This document shows, piece by piece, positions 35,401 through 46,500 of a DNA stretch of 64,000 bases. Numbering within the stretch: position 1 is the stretch's first letter; every line of letters starts with the position of its first letter. Below the pieces are notes generated by a model. The model was given only the letters and a program-made list of their open reading frames with translations. It did no database searches and was not told the origin of the DNA. Source of the DNA: Trichoplusia ni (taxonomy: Eukaryota > Arthropoda > Insecta > Lepidoptera > Noctuidae); contig NC_039482.1 of the NCBI RefSeq assembly GCF_003590095.1, positions 6,589,657-6,653,656 on the forward strand, given 5' to 3'. The position numbers and the translations under genes are program-made.

Positions 35401-36947
35401 GTAAAATTTGAATTGTTTAACGTTCATCCACAATTTCAAATCATCAGCCTTGTATAACCCATCCAAAATACTTGTAATTTACAAATCGTTCTTGTTTCCT
35501 CCTCAGAACGGTTTAGAGAGCTGACTGCAAATCTGATACTGCCCACACAGACTGTAGCTGGAAAACGAGGGCATCCAGGCAGACCAGGACCGCCTGGACC
35601 GCCAGGTATGATGATGATTCATTCATTTACCAATTAATGTCCATAAAAAAAGTTTTTATATTTCCTCCGAGATAGATTTTATACCTCCGGTCTTGATCTG
35701 CATGAACTACTGGACTTATTGTGAAAGTTTTATGTGAGTTACTTTGTTATTGAAAGAAAATATCATGCCTGTTAAGAATTCCAGGTCCAACTGTGCTGAT
35801 AGTTAAACACCACAAGCAAAAAGGTTTTGTGAAAAATTCGTATACTTGAAACAGTTGGTGATCTTTCAAGAAAAGAGAAATCTTTTAGTTGTGTTTTTAA
35901 TTTTAAATACCTTCTTAGCATTGAAAAGTTTCTTAAGAGTTTTAATATTTAATTCATAATTTTGTATATCAAACAAAATCCCATAAAATTCTAGGGGTCC
36001 AAGGATATGCTGGCGAGCCAGGTCCTCGTGGATATCCTGGTGAGGCAGGAGAGTCTGGCAAGCCGGGTAGCCCCGGTGTCCCTGGAGAGAAGGGGGACAA
36101 AGGCGACCGGGGACCAGAAGGCGTCGGACTGCCAGGACCAGAGGGACCCAGAGGAATAGCAGGTAATGTATTGTCAGGAAAATGTATAGTCCCTTTGTTA
36201 TTGCGTTTTGAAATAAACTTCCGTCAAATCCCCTGTTGGCTAGTTGATGTCCCAGATTGTTAAACCGAAAGTCTTGGGGTTCAATTCACACCCAGGAGTA
36301 ACATTTTTATGGTGACTATGAATGGGCGTTATTTATAAAATACTTGTCAAAAATATGCGTGCAACTTTTTATTTTTGTCGGTGACCCCTTTTTGACATAG
36401 TGTGTTCAGCTGTTGATTGTAACACAGTGTACAGTAATTATATATTTGTATTTTCAGGTCCACTTGGCCCTCCTGGCCATCCAGGAAGAATGGGAGAAAG
36501 AGGAGATCCGGGAAGAGAAGGTTAGTTGCTTGAATTTTCAGTACATATTGCAAGGGCAACTAGCAACTAGTTATTAGAGCCGACTTATATATCATATCAA
36601 CGATTTTGTATGTACGGACTTACTACTTTTGGAATAAGAAGTTTATTAGACCACTCGGCCAAGGCGACTTTTTTTAGCGTTGCCTATTGCCTACCTGAAT
36701 CAATACAGTTACACATTTGCATCGTTTTGTCGAGCATTTTAAAACGATCTACAGCTACGTTGCAAAATCCGCGGCGGTGAGGGTCTTTAATGGGATATTT
36801 TTTACATTACACTAAAGTATTTAATTGCAATATTTCTTTATTCTAGGACCAATTGGACCTCGAGGATACCCGGGCCCGCGCGGCACCTGCGAGTGCCCTG
36901 TGTCGTACTACGGGTACTCTCCACAAGGCCTCATGAAGGGACCCTGA
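17457..36947 (+). CDS. FACIT-type collagen, alpha-1(IX)-like, with thrombospondin N-terminal-like domain (23 coding exons)
   Basis: Exons: 17457-17473, 22154-22209, 22426-22636, 23172-23364, 23778-23855, 29489-29575, 29946-30014, 30382-30420, 30769-30834, 31368-31430, 31780-31893, 32350-32434, 32886-32947, 33197-33296, 33415-33503, 33859-33966, 34463-34579, 34929-35045, 35340-35400, 35507-35605, 35995-36162, 36458-36520, 36847-36947 (TGA). All phases agree; 2163 nt, 720 residues. It is a secreted extracellular-matrix protein. The signal peptide MMAVFRFTVFLILISS is formed by joining exons 1 and 2. A TSPN/laminin-G-like domain (about residues 30-190) follows, then a Cys-containing linker ending CNNTCPP. 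Gly-X-Y repeats start at residue 273 with short breaks near 330, 415 and 500. A non-collagenous segment (about 555-596, SESEIRNICEDVV) separates the last triple-helical block. The C-terminus is a short tail with CEC. No endostatin-like NC1 is present, so it is not multiplexin. Confidence 0.9.
17902..17945. repeat. Perfect 44-bp palindrome (21-bp arms, 2-base loop)
   Basis: The arm at 17902-17922 begins AGTCTAAGATGACTC; the arm at 17925-17945 is its exact reverse complement, with CT between. It lies in collagen intron 1, followed by GGAAAGCGACCCAG. It shows no link to a coding sequence. Confidence 0.9.
18306..18330. repeat. Short perfect hairpin in collagen intron 1
   Basis: Eleven-base arms AACATTAAAAT and ATTTTAATGTT with a 3-base loop AGA. 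AT-rich, so chance is possible; no linked element seen. Confidence 0.6.
19485..19722 (+). mobile_element. tRNA-derived SINE (collagen intron 1)
   Basis: Head CGACGACCTCCGTGGTCGAG holds a tRNA-like A box (TGGTCGAGTGG) and the B box GGTTCGATCCCC follows about 45 bases later. The body runs through TCTCGGGTCTGGGTGTTTG to a TTTATTATTATTT tail. It is the plus-strand partner of a minus-strand retrotransposon that ends at the same tail. Bases 19380-19484 before it look like a worn LINE fragment (AATCGCTCAATCCGTTG, CACAGACAGACAGATA). Confidence 0.8.
19723..20906 (-). mobile_element. 5'-truncated non-LTR retrotransposon with restriction-like endonuclease (collagen intron 1)
   Basis: A minus-strand element whose 3' end is an AATAATAATAAAT tail near 19710-19725, whose 3' UTR covers about 19725-19844, and whose coding part continues to about 20906. 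A TAA-type repeat lies at 20846-20875 inside the upstream end of the open frame, so the true 5' edge may be there. The reverse transcriptase core is missing. Confidence 0.75.
19845..20906 (-). CDS. Retrotransposon ORF, C-terminal part with CCHC finger and restriction-like endonuclease
   Basis: An open frame of 353 residues without stops. Residues 22-40 (RLYIPRKCGGRGFLN) match the post-reverse-transcriptase region of site-specific LINEs. A CCHC finger C-x2-C-x8-H-x4-C lies at 161-178, then RHN at 189-191, KPD at 246-248 and MIVDITIP with Asp 263, followed by a Lys-rich stretch. This order (CCHC, RHN, KPD, D) is that of the restriction-like endonuclease of the R2/R4/Dong group, which nicks the target for reverse transcription. 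The N-terminal residues (MEPRLKKRS and an Asn run from a TAA repeat) may be flanking DNA in frame. Being cut off, it cannot act alone. Clade assignment within the group is uncertain. Confidence 0.8.
   Translation of the reverse strand: MEPRLKKRSVIINNNNKSSVMRLYIPRKCGGRGFLNAKTLHNREVCNLREYFLRVDVGMHRDVVAVDKGFTPLSLGKENWHKPIVLSVKDRKDVWQSKELHGRYYRTLHGADVDFLASVAWLRFGDLFGETEGFVCAIMDEVIMTNNYRKYIIKDGTVDICRACHCPGESLRHIVSGCSRLANGEYLHRHNQVARIIHQQLALKYKLVESEVPYYKYVPDPVLESGHITLYWDRSIITDRTIVANKPDIVVIDRSERRTMIVDITIPHDENLVKAEKEKQLKYLDLAHEVVDLWEVDSAIIVPIVVSANGLIAKSLDQHLRRLSLGVRVKGLIQKAVLLDTARIVRRFLSLEP
22886..23010 (+). mobile_element. SINE fragment, tRNA-like head (collagen intron 3)
   Basis: GCCGAGTGGCACC resembles an A box, GGTTCGATTCCCGCC a B box, followed by an AT-rich body. 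It is degraded, with approximate ends. No tRNA cloverleaf. Confidence 0.5.
23864..23883 (+). repeat. Left terminal inverted repeat of the Harbinger element
   Basis: GGGGCTTAGACAAAGTAACA, preceded by target duplication CTG. Identical to the reverse complement of the right end over 20 bases. Confidence 0.95.
24249..26033 (+). CDS. Harbinger DDE transposase (HARBI1-like), five exons
   Basis: Exons 24249-24473, 24644-24834, 24930-25062, 25344-25485 and 25642-26033 (TGA) join in phase to 1083 nt and 360 residues, near the size of HARBI1-type proteins (about 350). It cuts and joins the transposon ends in the nucleus, usually with a Myb-like partner that carries it to DNA. The N-terminal helical part (FRLNKKTFRKL, FLATGSYQKIVG) is typical. 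The catalytic acids are placed at Asp154 in GCIDCTHI, Asp232 in GDSGYP and Glu269 in RIERCFGLLKARWR; a further HDS motif (FGGAAHDSHIWS) is in exon 4. No stops, frameshifts or broken splice sites were seen, so it could be active. The start is the first Met of the open exon; nothing upstream argues for another. Confidence 0.93.
26084..26481. repeat. Tandem array, 138-bp unit, about 2.9 copies
   Basis: The motif TAAACTCTATAAAATTTTAA recurs at the same offset in units beginning 26084, 26222 and 26360, each with GGGCTCTAGGCAAGCCTCAA and TATAATCAGGTAA later. Copies differ by only a few bases, so the array is young. It lies directly after the transposase stop, inside the Harbinger element. Confidence 0.92.
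26689..26753. repeat. Imperfect hairpin, 26-bp arms (24 of 26 paired), 13-base loop
   Basis: Arms 26689-26714 (begins ATTCTGCATCTCATAC) and 26728-26753 (begins CCTTGCACTAGTATGC) pair except at two sites. It stands between the 3' ends of the two convergent transposon genes and could act in 3' end formation; that is inference. Confidence 0.85.
26815..28741 (-). CDS. Harbinger accessory protein, Myb/SANT-like DNA-binding, five exons
   Basis: Exons in transcript order: 28741-28680, 28577-28445, 28105-27923, 27712-27640, 27374-26815 (stop TAG), 1011 nt, 336 residues, all in phase. The N-terminal 90 residues form a Myb/SANT-like trihelix: MESRVRASPEQMTTMLEYM, then RLDRLWTELANMLN, then TTNKWKKVWADWKSKTKKKA, with the spaced Trp residues and basic end of the family. 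A middle part is acidic (DDPVTQDVV), followed by a Pro/Ala/Ser-rich stretch with Arg clusters, encoded by strikingly GC-rich DNA (about 27020-27300). The end is a coiled-coil-like run (RRLELEEARSRRQHERD). In known Harbingers the Myb-like partner binds the transposon ends and imports the transposase; that role is inferred from family and context. Confidence 0.9.
29155..29174 (-). repeat. Right terminal inverted repeat of the Harbinger element
   Basis: TGTTACTTTGTCTAAGCCCC, exact reverse complement of the left end, followed by target duplication CTG at 29175-29177. Confidence 0.95.
29208..29330 (+). repeat. SINE remnant with B-box-like sequence (collagen intron 5)
   Basis: GGGTTCGATCCCTGCCCTGG resembles the B box and junction of lepidopteran SINEs, followed by a short body. 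The head is missing. Approximate ends. Confidence 0.4.
32008..32245 (-). mobile_element. Diverged tRNA-derived SINE, minus orientation (collagen intron 11)
   Basis: Contains GGGTGGGAATCGAACCCACG (B box on the minus strand) and GCCTGTTGGTCTAGTAAGTGG, plus the body segment ATAGATAAATTACACC shared with the SINE at 7543-7812. It seems rearranged, with a duplicated CCAATGAGTGG / CCAGTCATTGG piece. Confidence 0.65.
32493..32790 (+). repeat. Dispersed lepidopteran repeat (collagen intron 12)
   Basis: Carries TAACGAGTTCCTCCGTGTTA, GGAGGTCAGAGAGGCAGTCG, GCTGAATCCGGTTAGACTGG and AAGCCGACCCCAATATAGTT, a string I recognise as a very common moth repeat. It is non-coding and adjoins exon 13 closely. Confidence 0.75.
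34595..34620. repeat. Microsatellite (AAATG)n
   Basis: About five copies of a GAAAT unit just after the donor of collagen exon 17. Confidence 0.85.
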
Positions 36948-37553
36948 CCGTAGCTGCTAATGTACTTAATAAAACCTTTAATTGTTTGCATGTGTTTATT
37001 TCAGTGTTCTAGGATCATGTCTTAAAGTACCTGTTAGGTACCGTTCTGAGAGAGACGCATTGCGCCGTGCAGTGTGCTTTCTCTCTCGCTCTCTCGCTTT
37101 TATAGTTGTAGAGTTATATTATCTCCCAACGGTCTGACTTTAACACAGTAGCCAGCACAGCTTCAGTGAAATCTGCTAAGTAGAGCTAGATTTTTGCGCT
37201 TACTTCACAAACGGTTGAGTGAGCGACGGATGTGTTAGCTAGGTTTAAACCATAGCCAAGATATGTTTTTTCTGTTATGGCGTCAGTATTTTTTATTTTA
37301 TTTTATTTAGTCAGTGTCAGTATGCTATAGATAGGGGAAAACTTTTGGTAATTTAGTACCCAGTAGAGTAATAAAAAAGAATTTAATAAATAAAACATAA
37401 TTTATTAGAAATATTCCAAATTATTACCGTCTCTACATACAAGAAATTATTTCCATACTTTATTTTATAAAAACAATGTAGGGTGGCTCTAGTTCCCACA
37501 GATTCATTCTCAGTCAAGGCAGCCATCTTGTTTGGTGACGAAGCAACATGGCG
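36948..37553. other. Tail-to-tail region between the collagen gene and RNF123
   Basis: The collagen poly(A) signal AATAAA is at 36968-36973, 20 bases after its stop. On the minus strand a poly(A) signal (TTTATT on plus) is at 37401-37406, about 150 bases beyond the RNF123 stop. Between them lies a worn repeat (about 37040-37100) with CT-rich sequence and a (TTTTA)n stretch near 37303. Confidence 0.6.
36968..36973 (+). terminator. Poly(A) signal of the collagen gene
   Basis: AATAAA followed by CCTTTAATTG and a TGTGTTT stretch, a normal layout for cleavage and polyadenylation. Confidence 0.7.
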
Positions 37554-40500
37554 TCAGTTGTTGGCCGGTTCTATTTCGCGAACTGAGTCTATTTCCGCTT
37601 TGCAGAAGAAGCACTGCTTGCTGTTTAGAAGGTGTTGCATTATACAGGCTCTGAAAGAATGAAATTGTCGATAAAATTTGTTCCAGAACTCGGCTAAGAA
37701 TGTTATCTCGCTTCAATCACTGCAAATATCTTACACCTAAAAACGTCTCCTAAAAATTGCTAGCTAGTTCCTCAGAAAACAAAGAAGGGTGGTTTTTGTT
37801 TGAATATATGCAAAATGATATCTGTACCTTTTTCTCGTAACGGAAATCATCCAAGTCACCTTCCATTTGGATTGAGCGAGAGTATTTTACTGACTAAAAC
37901 CCACACATGTTCCTGTACTGCTGTACTGCCCTTCGTGTACCGTAGCCTCGGTAACCCTTTCGTACAACCCTGCAGTCTATTATACCTGCAAGAATGATGA
38001 CCACAAGGCACAAAGGCGGTGTCGGCGGGCCTCGCGTAGCAGATCGTGCACAGCAGGTCTGACTGCGCGCCGCTGGAGCCCGGGGACTTGGTCTTGACGA
38101 GCGTGTCGCGAGCCACCCGCAGCCGGTCGGCCACCACCTCGAGAGCCTTTAGTTCTTCCATAGTTACGTCATCTGGATCTGAGGTGAATAAAATATTGTA
38201 TTAGGTTGACGTTGGGGATATAGGATGGCGCTACACTGCACATACTATATTACATATTATATTAACAGTTCTGCCTTAATCCTTCTTGCCTTCCTCCTTA
38301 TATCTTCGTTCAGGTTCAATTTTTTAAGCTTATATTTAAACTAGCAATTAGCTAGGTAATCTTAAGAATTTTATAGAATTGCTTCCAAATACCTGATCAT
38401 AATAAAGTTTAATATACGATAGTTCGCTGACTCTACAATATTAAAGCAGTCAAGAACTGGGAATTTAAGGCAGAATGTAGCCATAAAAATTAAAGTAGCC
38501 ATTCACAATTCGTCGATCTATATAAAACTACAACTCACATCTTACTGTACAAAAACCCGTAAAAAATAAAATCAACTAACATTTATAGAAAGAAAAAACT
38601 TTATGATCTTTCGTCTTCCCAAGCATGAGGTCGAGTCCGTCCATTCTGAACAGCGGCTCCGTGACAAGCGCCTTTGTCACTCGTTCCAAATGCTGCAACA
38701 GAAAACGTAATGTCAAAATGAAAACAAAATGGCTGACCATTTCTGTCAAGGGATAACAACTACTACCTCTTAAAGTGGGAGAGTTGCAGTGGTGAAAGCG
38801 TGACAGTGTACTATATTTTGTATCGTGGCATCTCTCTTCCACAACAGCAGTTTTTAAGGTAATGGATACCTCTGCGAGTATTCTTAATGACTTTTTAATT
38901 GCCCGCTGCAAGTTGTTTTTTGTTAAGTTAGTTGAGAATATTTATGTAGCAAACTGAGGTCGGTGGTTTAATTAGATGTTTTGGAAAATTAAGTTACCTG
39001 CAAATGTGCCTATATTACTTACGGATACAATTTTACACATAGTTATTATTTAACCTGTAAAGTTTAACTTGGATTTACATACAAACTTACGTAAATAACT
39101 AACTTTTAATAAAGAAAACTCAATTTTATAAAGATAATCTAGCTGTCCCAACAAAAGTGGTTTTGACGTACAAATGTAATATAGTTCGAGGAAATAAAAA
39201 TGAATGCACACACAAAATTTCATGTGAATCGATTGAGCCGTTTCGGAGTTCAAATATGTACTCCGTGACACAAAAATTTTATATTAAAGATAAAATAAAC
39301 TTATTTCTATTATAACTGAAAATTATTTTAACGAACCGATTTCAACTTCTAAATACATGCTTTTCAATTAAATATGACAAACTTTTCTCCAAAATATTAC
39401 TAACTTCAGCCGTCAGCTTGGGATCCAGCATCCTGATGAGGCAGCCAGCCACTGGTGCCAGAGCGACATAGTAGTGCACCCGGTCAGTGTCTGGCAAGCC
39501 TCTGGCGACGAGGCGAGCGAAACTGGCACCGCCTCCGCCTCTGATGCAGACGCGAGATACCACGGCCATTAGGATCTGGAAATTATGAATAAATTAAGTA
39601 TACAGTATGTATATATACAGAAATACAGACTGAAGAGGTGGAAATTATGTCTAAAAATAAACTGAAAATAAATAGTAAAAAAATCCGTTCTAATTATTAA
39701 CACACGTTTGATACTGATATACCTAATTATGTTAAAGCAGGATTAGGGCTGATCTAATAAACCAGGATATGGCAACCTCTCCATATACATTTTTAAGTGA
39801 TGTGAACCTTTTTAAAATTTGAATGTCCCTGTATATGGCAGAGGGTTTCAAAAGTTGCACTACCAGTAATTGTATATCTACATAACTGCTGCAAAACCTG
39901 TATCTATTAGTGGAATAACCGCTAGACTTTTGCCACTTTCATAAGTATACCGCCATATATTTCGCCAATACATAACTTGGCTGCCTATTCAGTCTATCCT
40001 ACTTACCTGACAAGTCCTTCCAAGCAGCAGTTCGTTCTGGTTGTCGCAGGCCTCTGGCTTGGTGAGCAGGGTGGGCGCCAGGTGGAGCGTCATCTCTAGA
40101 GCCCTCGCCAGCCCGTGGTACAGGTCGAAGCAGGTCGCGCACAGCTTGATCTGACGCGACTCCAGGTGGGCATCCACGCTTACTCGGTCCATCTGTTGAA
40201 ATGGCAGTTTGTAAGGTTAGTATTAAAAAAAGAAGAAATTGCTCCCGGACTAAAGAATTTAAACCTTCTGTCCATCTGATGAAGGAATCAGAGATTCAGG
40301 TTAATATTAAGGAAGAAAAATTACTCCTGCCCTAAGAAGAATAAATTGCGGGGATTTAAAAAACATGCATGTATAATATGCATGAGTTACATGCACAGAA
40401 AAACGCAGACTCAAAACTAATTAGATTACACAAATGCTAGTCCTATGCGGTGAGCAAACCCGTGCACCATAGATTTGGCGTGATGACTTAAACAACTTTG

Positions 40501-43500
40501 CAATCTGCGCAGTCAACATTTTGGTTTACGACTTGAATGTGGTTAGATTCATAGTAAAGTACGCAATAGTAGAAGAGATAAAAAATAAACAGCTTTCTTT
40601 AAAATATCTGGTTGGTACAGATAAAAGATCTTAAGGCTATCACAATTTGTTTAAGAAATAATGGGACGGAAAAAATAGGATCAAAAGGATAGGCAAGTGA
40701 TTTGGTTCAATAACAGGTTGATTGGGGTTTTATGGTAAGTAGAAGATCTATATTTTTGGTTCACCTCTTGCATCATGGTGATGAATTCGGAGAAGGCCCA
40801 GTTGAGCTGGCTGAGCAGCGAGTTGAGGTAGGCGGCCGCCTGCGTCGGGTGGCTCGTCAGGTACTCCTTGATGCGGGTCTGGATCACCTCCGATGGACAA
40901 GGACCTATCGAGTATACAAGATGCCTATGTTTTAGCTGCAAAAGTCTCCAGTGGGCTCTACATATCGTAATGAATAGCGTTGGTAGTCTGTTAAAGATGT
41001 TCTTACGATTAAGAATTGTCTCAATTATATGAACCGGAAAAATCATTGTTAGCTGTCAGAAGTATCGTCCAGTCATTTTCAGCCAGATAAAAAATAAAAG
41101 GTCAAAAATTTAGTAACAATAACTATCGTAGAAAACGCCAGCTAGCGGTTTCAGTAAATAATAATCGGTTTAATATTAGGCTCGACAACAAATAAATATC
41201 TAAGTTTACATCATCACCGTGTTAGAAAGCGCCAGAGAACGGGTTTACTTAGGAAGTAGTCTGTTATAGTTGTTACTTACCGAAACATTGACTCATAAGC
41301 CCCGCGTCGACTTTGGCACCGAGGTTGTTAACTGTTGGCTCCCTGTCGCCGTACCTGCGTCATGAAATTGAAAATGAAATAAAAAAGTAAGGACTTCCAA
41401 TAAGGCATTTGACAAAAAAAAACTTCAGTCCGTCACATATGTACGTTTCCAAAAAATAAACCTAAATTTTATTTATTCATATTTATACTTTAGTATTCAT
41501 ATGTCTATATTAGATTTTGTCAAATACTCTATTCTTTCTTAATTGGAATTTAAGCAGCATTGGGACAAATACTGACTGGTTACAATACTTACTTTTTGTT
41601 TGAGAATTTCAAATTTTATAACGATTATAGGTAAGCTCGCTTAACAGATACCTATTGTGGTATTTGTGGAGTATTTAATAGGATCCCATTTGTGTATTGC
41701 GCGATAAATCTCGACGATTTGTGGGCTATAAATTACGGCTCGGTCATGAGTCACGTGAATTGTTCCTGTGTCAACGTTATGTAAATACCAGATTTAATTA
41801 AAGCATAAAGGGTGGGCGGCTCTTTAGGCTTTGTTTTTAGACTTTTCATTTCGTTTTTCAGGCTGTGTTGCATTGCTATGATTAGTTATTGAGAACCAAA
41901 CATGGCATTATCTTAATCCGCCTTATATACCACAATTGTACATGAAAGTTTAAATAAATAAATAAATTATCATCAAGTATTACAGACTTCCCTGACGAAG
42001 CGAATCTAAATAAACATTGAAAACAAATCCCTCGTTAAGTATCCCTGGTAGAAAAGAAGCTGAATGTTCGTTTTTGACAGAAATTTAATCGGACATAGTT
42101 ACGTAAATTTGTACTTTAGGGTAGTTGTGAGATATTCTGAAGACTATTAATTTAGCAGTGGATCGCGATGGCCCTAGTTGTTTTTTAACTACTCTCGCAA
42201 TTTAGTACCTATGTACAAACATTCAAGTCACATGTACAAAGACACATAGACTCGGAGCAAGCGTTCGTGGACACAAATGTACCCATGACATCTCCATACC
42301 AGATGAAATATATACTTAAATAGAGCTCCAAGGTCTAAACAAAACACTGTCTTTCCTTTAAAATCCTTAACTTACAAATTATCTAATAAATTCCACATAA
42401 AGTTTAATCTTCAACACTTTCACAACAAAGAGATTCATTTCTTTTGTTTTAAATCAACAAAAGTTCTTAGTTTTTATTGTTTTAACGCGCAGCCATTAAA
42501 CAAAAGACTGTTTTATCAAGTGGTCTGTTTTAAATACTATTTCTATTGTTCAGAGTTTTATTGCCGTAATCTTTTCAGGTGGAAAGAGATTTTTCTCTCC
42601 ATTCTTTTAAAAGTATTGTTTTAACAAATGAGATTTAAGATTTGTTTTCTTTTAATTATAGATACAAAAGAAAATGCCTACGTATTTTTAAAAGTAATGT
42701 TAAATAATTCATTTTAGTTAAATTAAAATGTACAGTTTAATGTATTTCATATGGATTATTTTATTGTAATGAAAGTCCTAAATAAGTGAAATAAGAAAGT
42801 GAGTATAGTAAGGCCAACGAGACGCGATAAAAAATGTAAACAAATTTTCAAGGATTCATAACATTTTTATTTTAATATAAAGTTCGAATTTTGACGAAAA
42901 TGTAGGAATGAACTTGTTCACAACATGACGGACCAAATGTTGACAACTGCCGTACTGACTGCTTTCTTGTACCACCAGGTTGTAGCATATAAACCGTAAT
43001 AGCTAGACAGTTTAAGTAAAGTAATATATATTTCAAAGTTTACCTGGCAGCAAGATGCGGCCACTGCCTGTGCCGGAATCCGAACCCGGAGCCGTGCCAG
43101 AAGCGGACCAGCACCCAGTTGGACTGCGCCCACGCGCGGTTCTGGTAAGGGCGCACCAGCTCCTCCACCATGCACATCTGTCTGAAGCAATATTGTAGAT
43201 CAAATCTGTTACGATGTATTTAGGTATCGACTAATATGACTTACGAAAAGACGGGTAAGAAACTCGAAAGTCGTGGTCGTCGACGCATCCGTGGACATCA
43301 ATAAATAAATTCCGTTTCTCATTAGCAAACAAAATAAAAACCTCTATTCAACCGACTGCAAAGAGCTGGTTTTTGGTACTTCAAAACTGCGGACTGGATA
43401 AAATAATTTTGTTGATTGTTCTCTCATTTAAAGATTTACTCTTTGGCTGTCATTTGGTCTCATAAAAAAACATCAAATCCGACTAGGTAGTTTTTTATTT

Positions 43501-46500
43501 AAAGTTCATATTTGTTTTCTTTGTTGTTAAAGCAATATATTTTACTCGGTTAATGAATGACAAAACTTGAATAGCGAATTACGTAAGCATAAATTGAACA
43601 CGGGAAAAATCTACATAGTTCAATATATGATATAGATCGAATATATAAAATTCCCATGTCACGATGTTAGTTACTCCTCCGAAACGGCTTTACGCGATTA
43701 TTACCAAATTTAATATGCCTATTCAGTAGGTCTGAGAATCTGCTAACATCTATTTTTCATACCCCTAAGTGATAAGGGTTGCTAACACGAAAAAAAACAT
43801 TTTTTTGACGTTTTTTTGTTTTTATTTTTTTATAATTAAAAAATTTAATACAACTAGAAATAATTTATTAGGCAAAAAAACGTTTGCTGGGCTAGTATTA
43901 TATAAAACCTCGACTATTAGTTTTTAGTTCAATCGTTACAGAACAACTTTATACTTAAACTTGAAGCTGCAACTTAAAAGTTAGAGTGCAGCGGGCTGCG
44001 GTGAGTGGACGTAGTTTCATTACGTTTCGACGAGGGATCAGCGTACATTCGAGTAATACGGCGTGCGTGGTCCAGAACTTTTAAATATAACTTTATATTT
44101 GTTACAGCTTAAGGGATTTCGTGTTAATCCGATGTGGTTGTTCTAGAATTGATTATTTCGAAGTTAAAAGTTTAGATAAAACATTTTAGACAGCAGTTTA
44201 GGTCTGATAAATTAATTATTATATATTGTTTGTGAAACCTATTGAATACATTAAATAATGGTTTGATAATGGTATGTGGGCGGATAAATAAATAATTATT
44301 AATAATTATTGATAAAACTTTAGTTTTTTAACCCCGAACGCAAAAAGAGGGGTGTCTTAAGTTTGATTTGTGTGTCTGCGTAGTAGCTCCCGGATTGGGT
44401 CGGCTCCCGTAAAGGCTAGAGCGATGTCAATTAAGTTCGTTTTTTATTACAGCTGAATAATTAACGGCGACTGTTCTATGACATGATTAACAAAAAATCG
44501 GTCGAAACACAAAAAAGTTATCTGGCATGAAAGTTAAGCTATGTATGCTCTGTTCACATCCACATTCGTAACAAGCTTTCTTCAAGGCACTTACAGCAGA
44601 TATTATATTTTATTTCAGGGACTTTACAAAAACCACTTTTATAATAAATATTGTTGCAGTGATAGTAAAGAGGCGTCGCTCTACATCGTGCACTCTCTCG
44701 CTTTTACATCAGTTTTAAATTTCAAGTCGTACATTGAAACATGGCGATAGGATCTCAGCTTTTGTCATTCACCATTAAATAAAACCAGAACTTACTGTTT
44801 GATGGGCACTCGCTCTATAGCCCTCATAGTGGCCGGCTGCGTGGCGAACGAAGCCAGGGTCTGAACTAAAGACTCCCTTGTGCTAGCCAACACTATCCTC
44901 TGGTCGGCGAACTCTGCGCACAGGAACGCAGCACAGGATACCACCAGCTCTTCCCATTCTAAAACAAAACAGATATTGAAAAACATTCATAGCTTCTGGA
45001 TATTATTAGTGTTACTAAATTAATATTGAGGGTATCACCTGATGTTGTAAGAATTTTTCCTTTTATAAGGAGTATTTTTTCCATATCTTTGCGTCTTTGT
45101 ACATACGAGAAGAAAATTGATAGCGTATGCAAATAAAACCGCTTAATCAGGAAGAGCAAATAGAAATCAATCGAAATTCTATTTGAATAGTACACTCATT
45201 CTACCTTGTGTGAAGAGCGCAGAGTAGCTTGTAACGTCATTACTTGGTAAAAAATGTCATGATAAAAAGTTTTTGATTACGCAACAAAGTCATCAATGTT
45301 ATGTGCATTTTTATATTTTTGGGTAGGCATTCCTACAGCAACGGGAACTACTGCGTGGTTTAAACTTAAATCTCTCTCTCTCTCTCACTTAGACGGGGTC
45401 GCCGGCAACAGAAAGTCATTTATTTAACCAAAACAAAAAAAATACAAAAAAAAACACGATCGCCAAACTGCAAAACAGTATGTTGGCGAAATTAGCGCTC
45501 TTATAAATAAAGTGTTATAAAAATAAAACTCCAGTCACAATCATCCAGGATTTTAATCAGTAAACGTTTGACACTCCCGCTCAACCCAAAGCAAAAGAGG
45601 TCATTTGATGATTTCCCGTCCGAAAAAATAAACACAGTCCAGTAGCCCAGGACCTATACATTTCCAGCTCGAAGCGTTCGGTTGAAAGCTTGCCAAGTCG
45701 CGAATCTTTGCGCGGCAATAAATAACGGTGTTAGACCGAAAGCCTTTTACCTTGATGACCTAAAACGGTTCTAATCTAGACAGACTTTATCTAAGCTGTT
45801 CCGTTGGCATTTTGGACAGTTACAAAATGGCTTCTGTTTTGCTGGTGCAACTTGTATTTAGTACTTATTATAGTCAATGTTAGAAATGCTGTCCATGTTG
45901 CACTATCATGGCTGAACCAATGCACCCTTCGACTTGAATTAAAGATAATGTTAACTTCGGCTGAACAGCTTCTGACTGCGCGCTTGTGTAGAGTAGCCGA
46001 TGTGTCAAAGTAAAATGTTAGCGCAGGCTAAGCAAGCATTTGTGTGGTCGACGAAAGTTTGTTAAGACAACCAAACTCAGGATAAGCTTTCGTGGATCAC
46101 ACAAATGCTTGTCTTACGCGGAGATCGAAACCGCGACACGTCACGTACAGCGGGTTTGGCGTGGTCACCTCAACCACTCGGCTATCGGTGCAATCGTTGA
46201 TTAAATAGAGAAACATCCGCACGATAATTAAAAAAATCGTGTACTATGGTACTAGCTATTCAAAAATTGGTCCCCATTATACCTCTACGATATTATTATT
46301 TGCAGTATTACCTGGTATCTGCTGCACGGGGATCGTGGGATGCATGTACAGTCGCAGCGTGTTGCACAGCTCCAGCATGGCGTCCACGTGGTACTCCGGC
46401 ACGAAGGCGAACAGAGACTCTGCAAATTCTTGGCCACCTGTGTCTAAGCCCAAAATATGCCATAATAAGGGATGTTAAGCAATAACAAGCCAAAGTAAGC

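Noticed and set aside
17457..36947. Multiplexin (collagen XV/XVIII) identity for the collagen
   Set aside because: The gene ends with a short tail after the last Gly-X-Y block and has no trimerisation or endostatin domain.
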